From positions 24,223,257-24,287,256 of the forward strand of contig CM055908.1 of assembly GCA_029582155.1 (NCBI GenBank): a stretch of DNA of 64,000 bases. Reading direction: 5' to 3'. A model generated the notes under the pieces. The model was not told the DNA's origin. It ran no database searches and was given only the letters and a program-made list of their open reading frames with translations. Position 1 is the first letter of the stretch. Each line of letters begins with the position of its first letter. The translations under genes were made by a program, and so were the position numbers. Below are positions 35,401 through 43,230 of the stretch, piece by piece. Origin of the DNA: Panopea generosa. Lineage: Eukaryota > Mollusca > Bivalvia > Adapedonta > Hiatellidae.

Positions 35401-38341
35401 TACTACTTAAACCCTGTTATTAAGTTGCCATATATATATATATATTATTTAGCCATCATCCATCGACAGTCTACAAGTACAATCGGATTGCCCTACTAGC
35501 ATTGCGACAGTAGAAACACCAAACCCAGCCGAGTACGCTATCGGCAGTGACAATCCAGGTAAATGGCTTCTGATATTCTTCAAGGATTTGAATCTTGGAT
35601 TAAAAATTGTTTAGATAGAAAAATATCTGAGGGAGAAGTACAAGGAGCAACCCATTTTCAGGTTATTTTTAAAGACAAAGTCTTACAAAACTTGCTTAAT
35701 TAAAGTTTACGCTAAAATGCATTCCGTGTACATGTTCTTTTAATCAGATGTTATTGACTATTACGCGTTAAAGTTATCAGTATCTTTGCCTCAGTGTAGC
35801 TATTATGTATAGTTCCTTGGACTCATTTAACATTTCAATGTAGTTTTAAAATTGAGCAGAACTAGTCAAAACTGATATTATACACGGCAAATCTTCGAAT
35901 TATATATATTTTGTCAACATGTTTAAAAAAAATAACAATAGTAAGCAACAAATCTGAATCCGATAGTTGCTTGTCTCTTACAGAAAATATTTTGAAGCAA
36001 ATGTAGCATTGTTTCTGAGTTACTCTCACATGTCGTGTTCGCTTATTATCGGATTTATTAAACTCGTTTGATGAATTGATGCCCGGTAGAACCTCGCATA
36101 ATATATTCGGCCAACAAGTCTAATACTTTCAATAATAAATAAACACGTATGTAACATCGTCTATTTGTGATTTAGCATCCCTTATGTGTGTTGTACTATC
36201 GCCTATGTGTTGTTTAATATGGCCTGTGTGGGGTTTAACATGGCCCATGTGTGGTTTAACATCCTCTATGTGTGGTTTAACATGGCCTATGTGTGGTTTA
36301 ACATCGCCTATGTGTTGTTTAACATGGCCAATGTGTGGTTTAACATCGCCTATGTGTGGTTTAACATCCCCTTTGTGTGGTGTTACATGGCCAACGTGTG
36401 GTTTAACATGGCCTATGTGTGGTGTAACATCGCCAATGTGTTGTTTAACATCGCCTATGTGTGGTTTAACATGGCCTATGTGTGGTTTAACATCCCTATG
36501 TGTGGTGTAACATGGCCTATGTGTGGTTTAACATCGCCTATGTGTGGTTTAACATCCCCTATGTGTGGTTTAACATCCCGTATGTGTGTTGTAACATCGC
36601 CTAATTGTGGTTTAACATCCCTTATGTGTTGTTTAACATCGCCTATGTGTTGTTTAACATGGCCCATGTGTTGTTTAACATGGCCAATGTGTGGTTTAAC
36701 ATCCCCTACGTGTGGTGCTACATGGCCTATGTGTGGTTTAACATCGCCTATGTGTGGTTTTACATCCCCAATGTGTGTTGTAACATGGCCTATGTGTTGT
36801 TTAACATCCCCTATGTGTGTTGTAACATGGCCCATGTGTGGTTTAACATCGCCTATGTGTGGTTTAACATCCCCTATGCGTGGTGTAACATGGCCTATGT
36901 GTGGTTTAACATCCCCTATGTGTGGTGTAACATCGCTTATTTGTGGTTTAACATCCTCTATGTGTTGTTTAACATGGCCTATGTGTTGTTTAACATCCCC
37001 TATGTGTTGTTTAACATGGTTTATGTGTGGCTTAACATCGCCTATGTGTGGTTTAACATGGCCTATGTGTGGTTTAACATCCCGTGTGTGTGGTGTAACA
37101 TGGCCTATGTGTGGTTTAACATCCCCTATGTGTGGTTTAACATCCCGTATGCTTGGTTTAACATCGCTTATATGTGGTTTAACATCGCCTATGTGTGGTT
37201 TAACATCATCTTTGTTTGGTTTAAGATCGCCTATATGTGTAGTATTTAAATAAAGATAGGCGTATTGTTGGAGTTGATGACAACGTGACATGAAATAAAA
37301 ACAATACATTTCACCACTGCGTATACTAGATTTATGGTGAGATAACATTATCATCACTGTAGTATTAACTGAAGACAGAATGTGTTTTTATTCAGCCAGT
37401 ATATCGACTTCTGATATGACAGAATCGGAATTCTATGGTTCTATCCAAATAGAAGAACCAACAACCCCAGAACAACCTTCCAGCAGTGATTCGTCAGGTA
37501 ACATTAATTTATCTTAAAAAGTAGGATAAAAGGAAAACTATATAACAAGTCTACTATGTTTGTGAGAGTATGTACATTATGCATGTATTTATGTGTTCGT
37601 GCGTGTGGTTCTGTGATGTTTGTGCGTGCGTGCGTGCATGCGTGCGTGCGTGCGTGCGCGCGCGTGCGTGTGTGTGTGTGTGTGACAGCATGGATGCAAA
37701 AGTATGTAGTATGTGCGCATGTCCGTGTGTTTATGTGTTCTTACGTGTGCTGTAATGAGTGTTTTCATTTGAAAGCATACACAATATGTATTTTTTCAAT
37801 TATAGATGAAGATGAATATTCATTCGATAGTTTTGATGTATATCTTCGCTTTAAACGTAAAGGCGGAAACAGCAACACTTCTTTCAAAGCAGAGCAGGGC
37901 CACGAAGCCTTGAAATGGAGATACTTATTTAAAAACAAAGCTAGATTCGATACGTTTTCAAACAAACTTAAAATTAAGATGGCGGCATTGATTGATTACA
38001 ACGGTGATGCCAATGCTTTCATTGAAACAAAACAACCAGTGAAAGCCGGGGCTTTTATTACGTATGTAAAAGACTTAATAAATGATGGAATTGCAGATCT
38101 CAAGGTAGAAGAGATTCATATGGATGCTGAAGAAGCTCAACAAGTCTTACAAGTTATTACAGTAACCAGTGCGGATTTCGCCAGTCAGAATGTTCTGGCG
38201 TTCTTAGATAAAGGTGATGGGTTAACTAAAGTATGGATTGTTGCACCGGACAGTTTGTTTGCTGAAAGTGTGGATGTGTTCAGAAAGACAAGGGTTTATG
38301 TTTCAGTTGTTTCTTCCAACAAAACAGTACGGAATGCCTAA
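22481..38341 (+). CDS. PARP14-like triple-macrodomain protein, ten coding exons, 1419 aa
   Basis: Coding exons: 22481-23432, 24076-24834, 26494-27264, 27937-28182, 31039-31314, 32608-32883, 33117-33352, 35453-35558, 37396-37497, 37806-38341, total 4260 nt including the stop. All introns are GT-AG and junction phases agree throughout (phase 1, except phase 0 between exons 7 and 8). Order in the protein: KH/RRM-like N-terminus (about 1-130), macrodomain 1 (about 190-345), macrodomain 2 (about 443-600), a decayed macrodomain 3 (about 690-860), two chimeric 92-residue modules, a Ser/Glu/Pro-rich acidic linker and a C-terminal domain of about 178 residues. Macrodomains bind or hydrolyse ADP-ribose; multi-macrodomain PARPs act in innate immunity in vertebrates. 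No ART or WWE domain is visible. The ATG has A at -3. An unseen upstream exon cannot be excluded. Confidence 0.8.
23433..24075 (+). other. Intron 1
   Basis: 643 bp, GTATGT to TTTTTAG. No repeat array is seen. The open frame at 23771-24001 has no recognisable content. Confidence 0.7.
24076..24834 (+). CDS. Exon 2: end of macrodomain 1, linker, macrodomain 2
   Basis: The acceptor is TTTTTAG|CTATTTTC. The split codon gives Ala318, followed by IFNVPEEICVYQY, the usual end of a macrodomain. A linker of about 85 residues rich in Lys, Thr and Gln follows. Macrodomain 2 (residues about 443-570 here) keeps every motif expected for ADP-ribose binding: ADI with Asp451, VDCIVNAAN with Asn462 and Asn465, HGGG (470-473), STTAGRLP and VIHAVGPRW. 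It is the best-preserved of the three. The donor CTCAC|GTATGT leaves phase 1, identical to exon 1, which fits exon duplication as the origin of the macrodomain series. Confidence 0.88.
25021..25820 (-). mobile_element. TTAA-flanked inverted-repeat element in intron 2
   Basis: It is bounded by TTAA on both sides (25017-25020, 25821-25824) and by ends GGATGGTTGCTATAGTT and CTATAGCAATCTTCT, which are inverted copies of each other. The body is the reverse complement of the 825-bp elements in the tandem units at 28607-29431, 30176-31000 and 31744-32569. There is no transposase frame. TTAA targets point to piggyBac-type mobilisation of a non-autonomous element (inference). Confidence 0.7.
26494..27264 (+). 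CDS. Exon 3: end of macrodomain 2 and decayed macrodomain 3
   Basis: The acceptor is CTTTATAG|GTATTTTTGG. It begins RIFGVPVERCVQQY, closing macrodomain 2, then KLSEIHFVDID, which parallels LTEIHFVNIN of exon 2 and shows that the two exons are paralogues. Macrodomain 3 is recognised by LYVCTKGILK, ASAIVNTVD, FRYILHVLY and SIVIPLFGTG at the expected spacing. The adenine-binding Asp is lost (KGI, 699-701), NAAN has become NTVD (711-714), and the glycine loop is replaced by a basic segment. I infer a fold kept without ADP-ribose binding, or a changed ligand. The donor is AACAG|GTATGT, phase 1. Confidence 0.82.
27440..27530 (+). repeat. tRNA-like remnant in intron 3
   Basis: CACCTCTGGCGTTGTAGG followed by TTCGAACCTAGC resembles a T-arm and B-box; the upstream half is too diverged to fold. 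It shares CCTCTGGCG with the remnants at 1-110 and 57065-57175 but lies in the opposite orientation. Confidence 0.35.
27631..27875 (+). repeat. Bivalve-type SINE in intron 3
   Basis: It has an A-box region CATGGCCGAGTGGTCGAAG, a decayed B-box GGTCCAAGTCCC, and a body GGGTCTTCCTCCACCC, AAACTGG, GCCATATAAAGCCTGAAATG, ending in GTTGAACCCCTTTAAAAAA. This order matches a common bivalve SINE that I recognise from memory. The gene reads in the same direction. Confidence 0.6.
27937..28182 (+). CDS. Exon 4: end of macrodomain 3 and Thr/Lys-rich tail
   Basis: The acceptor is TCTTTTCAG|ATACTAC; the donor CAGAAG|GTAATT is phase 1. The first 54 codons (DTTKSTNVSVNLFLDVYQAF, then TVYVFVPTSAAKAQ) supply the last helix and strand of macrodomain 3. 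From 28098 on, the exon is homologous at DNA level to the tails of the exons at 31039-31314 and 32608-32883 and of the dead copy at 29471-29746: ITDNKLRPTKPNQTWSGET. The homology begins abruptly at ACTGAG, inside the exon, and marks the left breakpoint of the 1.57-kb tandem duplication. Confidence 0.8.
28607..29431 (+). mobile_element. TTAA element, unit 1 copy
   Basis: Same body as the other copies. The left end has decayed (TATAATTTCTATAGTTT) and the right end is AAAGCAATCGTTC followed by TTAA at 29432. Its right end lies about 40 bp upstream of the dead exon, so the exon's polypyrimidine region is flanking sequence and not part of the element. Confidence 0.7.
29471..29746 (+). pseudogene. 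Dead chimeric exon (first extra unit)
   Basis: It aligns over its full 276 nt with exons 5 and 6, but its acceptor has changed from TTACAG to TTACAA, the codons after NQTW now read AGC AGT TAA (a stop), and the donor AAG|GTATTT has become AAGTTATTT. The reading frame upstream of the stop is still open (FDRPIAQEGASERSLEQHFE), so decay is recent. Because these exons are 1-1 phase, skipping this one leaves the rest of the protein in frame. Confidence 0.8.
30176..31000 (+). mobile_element. TTAA element, unit 2 copy
   Basis: TTAA at 30172-30175 and 31001-31004 brackets 825 bp with ends GACAATTTCTATAGTTT and AACTATAGCAACCGTCC, an imperfect inverted pair. Short open frames inside it (30230-30454 and 30873-31070, both minus) have no coding evidence. 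Confidence 0.75.
31039..31314 (+). CDS. Exon 5: chimeric 92-residue module, copy 1
   Basis: The acceptor is TTCGTTACAG|TAAAG and the donor CAGAAG|GTATTT, both phase 1. It codes VKTMFDRTIAHEGASERSLE, then a KPHGQSNDTC segment, KEIKVQFADLSNAKARAKDE, and after codon TTENV the exon 4-derived tail DYKLRPTKTNQTWSGETHQS. It is hydrophilic and charged, with no known domain. A role as a flexible spacer or interaction segment between the macrodomains and the C-terminal domain is inference. Codon choice and splice sites look normal. Confidence 0.75.
31744..32569 (+). mobile_element. TTAA element, unit 3 copy
   Basis: TTAA at 31740-31743 and 32570-32573 brackets 826 bp nearly identical to the unit 2 copy. 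The similarity reflects amplification of the whole 1.57-kb unit and not separate insertions. Confidence 0.75.
32608..32883 (+). CDS. Exon 6: chimeric 92-residue module, copy 2
   Basis: Same length, phase and splice sites as exon 5, with about ten amino-acid differences, for example SLNQHFEMIP for SLEQHFEIKP. The frame is open over all 92 codons. The substitutions do not disrupt the frame and the splice signals are kept, in contrast with the dead first copy, so I take both modules as expressed. Whether selection acts on them needs population or transcript data. Confidence 0.75.
32980..33040. repeat. (CT)n microsatellite in intron 6
   Basis: CTCTCTCTTT-type repeat at the point where the fourth unit lost its internal segment. 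Flanking units have short CTCTCTCT tracts on both sides of the missing stretch, which would favour deletion by mispairing. Confidence 0.85.
33117..33352 (+). CDS. Exon 7: parental head module and linker start
   Basis: The acceptor is TCGTTTCAG|TAGAAAATATG. The head VENMFDSPVVHESASERSLE to KARAKDQTT is homologous to exons 5 and 6, but it then continues with its own end CGGFKEEMELEQVA. It is therefore the right-hand parent of the chimeric exons. The donor GCA|GTAAGT at 33353 is strong and phase 0, matching the phase 0 acceptor of exon 8. Reading through the donor would give 14 more residues and a TAA ending at 33397, a possible short isoform. Confidence 0.72.
33992..34087 (+). other. Possible stop-containing cassette exon
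   Basis: This 96-nt segment begins after the acceptor CACGACAG and ends before GTAACATG. Entered in phase 0, as exon 7 would require, it reads VIYGISSFTDGEKPQNESEQ and NHRSSESIDII, then TAG as the last codon before the donor. The composition resembles the acidic linker of exons 7-9. It could be a decayed linker exon or a regulated poison exon. The canonical transcript can skip it without loss of frame. Confidence 0.2.
34330..35215. repeat. 29-bp array with higher-order order, intron 7
   Basis: Monomers of 28-29 bp share TTACAATA, CAG and GGTGAATT. Four types recur in order: ACAGAGATGATGAATTTC, ACAGGGTTGGTGAATAAC, ACAGATTTGGTGAATTTC and GCATGTTTGGTGAATTTG, giving a unit of about 115 bp repeated several times with local losses. 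It is wholly intronic. Confidence 0.85.
35453..35558 (+). CDS. Exon 8: acidic Ser/Thr linker
   Basis: The acceptor TATTATTTAG|CCATCATCC lies directly after a (TA)n run. Only phase 0 is open: PSSIDSLQVQSDCPTSIATV and ETPNPAEYAIGSDNP. The other two phases hit stops, and phase 0 is what the exon 7 donor supplies. The donor AATCCAG|GTAAAT is phase 1. It is a low-complexity linker rich in Ser, Thr, Asp and Pro, probably disordered. Confidence 0.7.
35559..36177. other. Unique part of intron 8
   Basis: AT-rich sequence between the exon 8 donor and the 21-bp array; no feature recognised. Confidence 0.4.
36178..37250. repeat. 21-bp minisatellite, about 51 copies, intron 8
   Basis: The monomer is TATGTGTGGTTTAACATSSC, 21 bp, with variation mainly at WGG/TCC/TCG and GTGTGG/GTGTTG. 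Because 21 is a multiple of three, long open frames appear: 355 codons on plus (36186-37253), 214 codons on plus and 293 codons on minus (36476-37357), the last as heptads of HIGDVKP type. They lack conserved flanks and splice support. I treat the array as non-coding and give the coding alternative among the findings. Confidence 0.9.
37396..37497 (+). CDS. Exon 9: acidic Ser/Glu linker
   Basis: The acceptor is TTTTATTCAG|CCAGTATA and the donor CGTCAG|GTAACA, 102 nt, 1-1 phase. It codes ASISTSDMTESEFYGSIQIE and EPTTPEQPSSSDSS. It continues the disordered acidic linker of exon 8. It has the composition of a phosphorylatable spacer, but no defined motif is recognised. Confidence 0.72.
37615..37685. 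repeat. (TGCG)n(TG)n microsatellite in intron 9
   Basis: GTGCGTGCGTGC-type run passing into GTGTGTGTGT. It sits 120 bp upstream of the exon 10 acceptor. Confidence 0.9.
37806..38341 (+). CDS. Exon 10: C-terminal domain and stop
   Basis: The acceptor is TTCAATTATAG|ATGAAGATG. After EDEYSFDSFDVYLRFKRKGG it codes about 165 residues with a regular mix of helices and strands and stops with TAA at 38339-38341. No catalytic motif of an ADP-ribosyltransferase (H-Y-E) is present. The segment around ALIDYNGDANAFIETKQPVK and VWIVAPDSLFAESVDVF has a layout like the N-terminal region (LLSVSTETAV, KAIAYLETYDDIAKVKHQF). I infer a second KH/RRM-like unit, with low certainty. No poly(A) signal is obvious close to the stop. 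Confidence 0.75.
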
Positions 38342-38932
38342 CTCCTCGTATAAAGTAAAATGAGTATGTGCGTGCGTCGAATATGTGCGTATATAGAACC
38401 TTGAGTGCGTGCAAATACACAAGTGTGGATATCCGCTTCGATAAACTTGGTAATGGTTTACTAGTCTTTATTATTCAATGGTATCAAAATCTAGCAAATA
38501 CTCACTTGTCATTGGACATGTAAATTTTAAATTGTGCGTGTTCATGGATGACACCTACTTGTCCCTATAAGATAATTTAAATGAAAACATAACAAAGAAC
38601 ATAGAACTTTTTTTAGTTATAACATATAGAAAACACGTAGTGAAAAGAATACTTTCAAACATAATTACTGGACACGTGTTTATAAAATACGACATTCTAG
38701 TATGGCAACTTTCTTTTCTTTTAAACTGGAAACTGAACATTTACTTAAAAGATTTTTATATTCGCTTGGTCGTATTTGATAAAATGTACGTTATGGATCA
38801 TTCGGACAATGGATTTCGTTACCACTCTTAAATGAGAAACAGCACAAGGGCTCTCATATTTGTGTTGTGAACCATTAATACTCCAACGATAAAGTGCATA
38901 TTGTCAATTATAACATATTTACTTAACGCCGC
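38342..38932. other. 3' flank of the macrodomain gene
   Basis: No coding frame or element recognised. No AATAAA was found soon after the stop, so the poly(A) site is not assigned. Confidence 0.4.
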
Positions 38933-39295
38933 ACACAACACATAATTATGGTCTATTCTACATATAGAGAAATACACTTCTGGAACACTGAACACATTTC
39001 CAGTAGTTCTAAAAGTGCCTTGTTTCCATAGTTAGTACCCTGTTGGTAGAAATATGCAAAACACAACAACATGGGATTGACCAGGGTGCCTTGTCACAGT
39101 TTTGATGGTTTGATGACACCCTTTAATATCTAACAATTCTGCCCATTTACTACGCATCTTTAAACTGTTATAGCTTGATCAAACAGTACCTAATGTCTTC
39201 CACATGACAGAACTCATGAAAATGTTCCAATGTTCTTCTAGGTACAAAGAAAAATGACAATATTGTTTCATCAAAGATAACACCTAACCGATTTT
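38933..39295 (+). mobile_element. Diverged copy of the GTCTCAC element
   Basis: It shares long stretches with 52528-52971 and 54936-55389, for example CACTTCTGGAACACTG, TTCTAAAAGTGCCTT and ATGAAAATGTTCCAATGTTC, but both ends have decayed and an internal GTTGCAGTGTATC segment is missing. This is the oldest of the three copies. Confidence 0.6.
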
Positions 39296-39419
39296 ACTAT
39301 GTGCCCGTTACATGCACAAACTGCAAATTACATTAAAAGAGCATACTATGTTTCATTGGTTAATAATTTGAATATGTTTGTTCAGTAGTTATGTAACAAA
39401 TCGCCAAATGTATTATCTG

Positions 39420-39500
39420 AGACACGTATGTTTGGAACGGTGATCATTCTTAAGCTAATGTGTCATGTGTCGACGTGCCGTAAAACACCATTCATTCATT
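39420..39500 (+). repeat. SINE-type 3' tail
   Basis: GACGTGCCGTAAAACACC followed by several ATTC units resembles the short-repeat tail of the SINE at 961-1140. Only the tail is recognisable. Confidence 0.4.
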
Positions 39501-39515
39501 CATTCTTAAGCTAAT

Positions 39516-39956
39516 CACGCTCGGAAAACGGTCACTTTAACTACCGTCGGTGATTTGCATAACACAATGTGACCAGCTTCCGGTGATACATTTGACAGGT
39601 AAAAAAAGTCAAAATTACAGTAAGTGGTAGTATTATTTACGTAATTATTTTATTGTGACATCTTCGAACAGAAAACTGTTTTAGCTTGTAAAATGGCATT
39701 TTGTCCGACGATTTCCTCATTTACGGTACAACGATCGCAAATATTCCTCAATCATTTTTAATTGAACTTACAGGGAATAAACTTAAAGATCAGACGGGTC
39801 GAATAACATTCCCCGATGTGCAATAAGTTGTGTCACATTAAAATAATCACTCTAAGATACACACAAACCGTTTTTTCGACGTTTTTTACCTGTCAAATTT
39901 ACTGCTGGTTTTATGCGAACCACCAAAGGTGGTTAAAGTGAATGCTTCCCAGGTGT
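39516..39956. mobile_element. Long-TIR miniature element with GCTAAT target duplication
   Basis: The two ends are inverted copies over about 75 bp: left TCACTTTAACTACCGTCGGT, GATTTGCATAA, ATTTGACAGGTAAAAAA; right TTTTTTACCTGTCAAAT, TTATGCGAACCACC, GGTGGTTAAAGTGA. GCTAAT stands at 39510-39515 and at 39957-39962, a likely target duplication. The 441-bp element has no protein frame and would fold into a long hairpin. The superfamily is not assigned. Confidence 0.65.
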
Positions 39957-40012
39957 GCTAATGGGATATTGTACTTTTTAACTGGTGATGCATTTGTATA
40001 CTAGCTTATATA

Positions 40013-40130
40013 TAAGTAAGTAAGTAATTAAGTCAGTGAGTGAGTGAGTGAGTGAGTGAGTGAGTGAGTGAGTGAGTGAGTGAGTGAATGGGTGAATGAG
40101 TGGGTGGTTGAGTGAGTGAGTGAGTATTTT
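40013..40130. repeat. (GAGT)n microsatellite
   Basis: About 25 GAGT units with a few GAAT and GGGT variants. Confidence 0.95.
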
Positions 40131-40509
40131 AATATAGTGGCATTATATATATAACGTAATATACAAATATAGAATTTTAATCAACACACCCGGTCCAAGG
40201 GATTAGTCACTTATACAACTAAATAGTAATAGTATTTTACATAGAAGTATGCTCGTAATTAAACATCATCAAATAATAGATACAAGATAATTATATAAAA
40301 ATATGGTATTTACTATATATATATGTATACATCTGCATATATGTATTTATATGCTCCCCAATAATTGACGAAATAGAGATTATATCTGCCTTATACATAG
40401 TTTAAACTTACTTCTTTTAAACAGTTTGTCAATCAATGCCCCACAAATCACAAAGGTTTTCTGGGTAGAACCAGTACTAAGAATATGTATATACGTGTAG
40501 TAGTCTTCC

Positions 40510-40660
40510 GCAATGACACCAAACATTGCCGTGGCGGGGGCTGGAGCCCACGACCGCCCACATATGTATGCAATACTCTATCACCAGACCGCTAGCTCAG
40601 ACAGTAACGTGTCTGACTTGCAATCCAGGGGCTATGAGTTATTATCTAACTTTATTTACC
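40510..40660. repeat. Two tRNA-like SINE remnants, head to head
   Basis: On minus, GGTCTGGTGATAGAGTA and GTGGGCTCCAGCCCCCGCC resemble A- and B-box regions. On plus, CGCTAGCTCAGACAGTAACG, TGTCTGACTTGCAATCCAGG and GGCTATGAGTT resemble a second tRNA body. Neither folds well. The open frame at 40513-40719 runs across them and is not a gene. Confidence 0.4.
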
Positions 40661-40724
40661 ATATGTTATGTTTGAAGTGTGATTTTCGTGAACTATTTCA
40701 TTGTATGCAATTAATTTAGTATAA

Positions 40725-41297
40725 ATATCTTAATTTTGCAACTGCAGTTTATTTAAAAATGGCATACTTTAGGAGCCATTTTTCTCAAATTACGCAGTAA
40801 AGTGTTTTTTTTTTATTTTGATTGTCATTATAATAGGTATCAGAGAGTATTTTGTGAGGTTATAACCAAAATTTAATCATACACTTTATCAAAATATTTA
40901 AAAAAATCCACACCTATATCTTTATTACAAAATTGAAAAAGCAATTGACACTCTGTCGAAATGGTTTTGTTTCTAAAAAACCTTAATAGTTAAATTCAAG
41001 CTTATAATTACCATATTCATGATAATTAATATGATATGCATATATGAAGAGTTTTAATTAAATTCTAGATGTATACAATTTTAAAAATCTTTTTCGCAAC
41101 TTGTTAAATCTACATTCTTTTGTCAAATTTTAAGGACGGGTAAGTTTATGAGGAGGTTATACCAAAATATCTGTACGGTAACATGTGTTTTTTTTTTGTT
41201 TCTGATAGTGCATGGGAATACATTAAACTTGAATACTGGAAAGTTTCATCAAATTCTATCCATAGGAAAAATGTGACAAGAACTATAGCAATCGTCT
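40725..41297 (-). mobile_element. TTAA element, truncated copy
   Basis: Reverse complement of the element in the gene's tandem units, starting in mid-body near TTGCAACTGCAGTTTATTT and ending with ACTATAGCAATCGTCT and TTAA (41298-41301). The other end is missing. Confidence 0.65.
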
Positions 41298-41301
41298 TTA
41301 A

Positions 41302-41699
41302 AGTGACTGTAAAACGTCGGTAATCAACGCTCACCGAACTGATTGAATAAAGGACATCGTATCTTAAATAATCCACGTCCATTTTGTTTCGGCCGTTGAT
41401 AAACTGTTAATTATTACAAGAAAATAAACAATCATATGATGAACAGTTTACAAAAAACTGAATTTCTTTCGTTTTAATTTCACAAATAAATATTGAACTA
41501 TTATCATGCGTAGCTGTGTTTGTTTGGTGGACTAAACCAGTTGTTGCTTTCAAGTTTTAATAAAAAAAATAAAATAAAAAAAAAAAGACAAAAAAAACCC
41601 AAACACAAACACTGATATGATAAATAGTATACCATGTTAGTACCTAGTAAAATTGAAACATGGCTGTTTAGTTTCACCCACTTCGTTTTCTCTATTCAC
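41302..41699. other. Unannotated AT-rich stretch with A-rich tract
   Basis: It holds an A-rich run at about 41560-41605 (AAAATAAAATAAAAAAAAA type). Nothing else recognised. Confidence 0.4.
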
Positions 41700-42950
41700 C
41701 TACGAACTTGCACAATAAATATATTAAAAATAGCTATTATAGAAGTGTGCAATTTTTCCTAAACACAGTTGAAATATTTATCCTACTAGTTGCTGATGAT
41801 ATTACGCTTATTGCGAACACTGTCAGTTGGACTGCAAAGACATCTGAACACCTTTACAGGGATTTTGTGGGGAAATTTGTCTCAAAGTCAACACAATTAA
41901 AACTTAATGTTTTTGAAGAATGGCGGCAGATTATCAAACAATGAAAAATGGTTTTACAATGGTTACCAACTTGATATTGCCACTTGTTTCACCTACGTTG
42001 GATTGTGTTTTTATGTGTAAAATTTCTTTCAACAAAATGTCAGAAAGGAAAACGTGTATAACTGTTAGTTCTTTCCCCACTTTATGATTACAATGTATGT
42101 TCAGTTACCAAACAGTGTATATTTTAAATTGTTTGATACAAAAATGGTACTTTAATTGTTGTATGGGTGTGAAATATGGGGATTTTAAAAACGTGAAAAC
42201 ATTGAACTTATTCGTAGGTATGCATGCAAACGTTACATGTGTTTAAATGTAAAACCTATTAACGCAGGAGTTCTTGGTGATTATAGAAGGTTCCCATTAT
42301 GGGTTGAATCGTTAAACGTTGCATGGCTCAAAAGTTTAAGATGCCTAATCATAGCTCTATAAAATTGTTTATTATATGCTAAAACGTTAGACAATAATTG
42401 GAGAAACGATTAATCCTGTAATATTGGGAAACTCCTTGTTACAAACGGATTTGGCTACATTTAGACAAACTAATACGTACATAACGAGAATAACATTTAA
42501 GCACCTTTTTAAGACGACTTCAAGATCAGTACTAACAAAAATGGAGATTGTCAGTCAATACCTCGTTGAAGTTTAAGCTTTTACAATCATTTAAAATAAT
42601 AGCTTTGACTGACAATGAGCTGTATACAAATGTTGTCTCAATCAGGAAATATAGACATTCAATTGCTAAATTTAGAATTTCTTCCAATACTTTAGAACTG
42701 GGAGGCATCATAATAGTGATATCGACCTCCGAACATGTAAACTTTGCAAAACCAACGTTATTGAGGACGAGTTTCACTTTTTACTATGCTGTTCTTCTTA
42801 GTCTATGTTGAGAACTCATTATATTCCAACAAAATATTTAACAACCCTACTGATCATCAATGTATATGCTCATGTCTTCAAAAAATAATATACTCATCCA
42901 AACAGTCGCCTGTTTTATATATGTCTTTCTAAAACAGAAATGAACTTATA
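41700..42950 (+). pseudogene. Decayed LINE ORF2, RT core to C-terminus
   Basis: Broken frames give LLVADDITLIANT at about 41784-41822, the reverse transcriptase catalytic box with Tyr replaced by Val. They continue with EKWFYNGYQLDIATCFTYVG, the conserved segment downstream of the RT core, and near 42731-42793 with DLRTCKLCKTNVIEDEFHFL, the Cys-rich C-terminal motif. Stops and frameshifts separate the parts. A non-LTR retrotransposon is clear; the clade (CR1, Jockey or RTE-like) is not assigned. Confidence 0.75.
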
Positions 42951-43230
42951 AAGAAATAAACAATTGTGTTTAACATTAACGATTCCATTTTCCTTTCTTA
43001 ATATTAACCATTGTATGTTATCTTAATGCATATATTTTAAATAATTATAACAATGCTTGTTTGTTTAACCTAATACATAACATTGAAACATCATATAGTT
43101 CCATGTTAGTGACAACATTATATAATCTATTTCAACGTTTCATAATATATATATGCATACTTTGTTTACTATATGTGTTTTTGGCTGAATGCCTTTTATT
43201 TCACAATTAACTTTGTATCTTGCCTGAATG

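Noticed and set aside
36186..37253. 355-codon plus-strand frame as a protein gene
   Set aside because: It is a translation of a 21-bp repeat, lies in an intron, and two other frames over the same DNA are also long and open. No domain or splice support.
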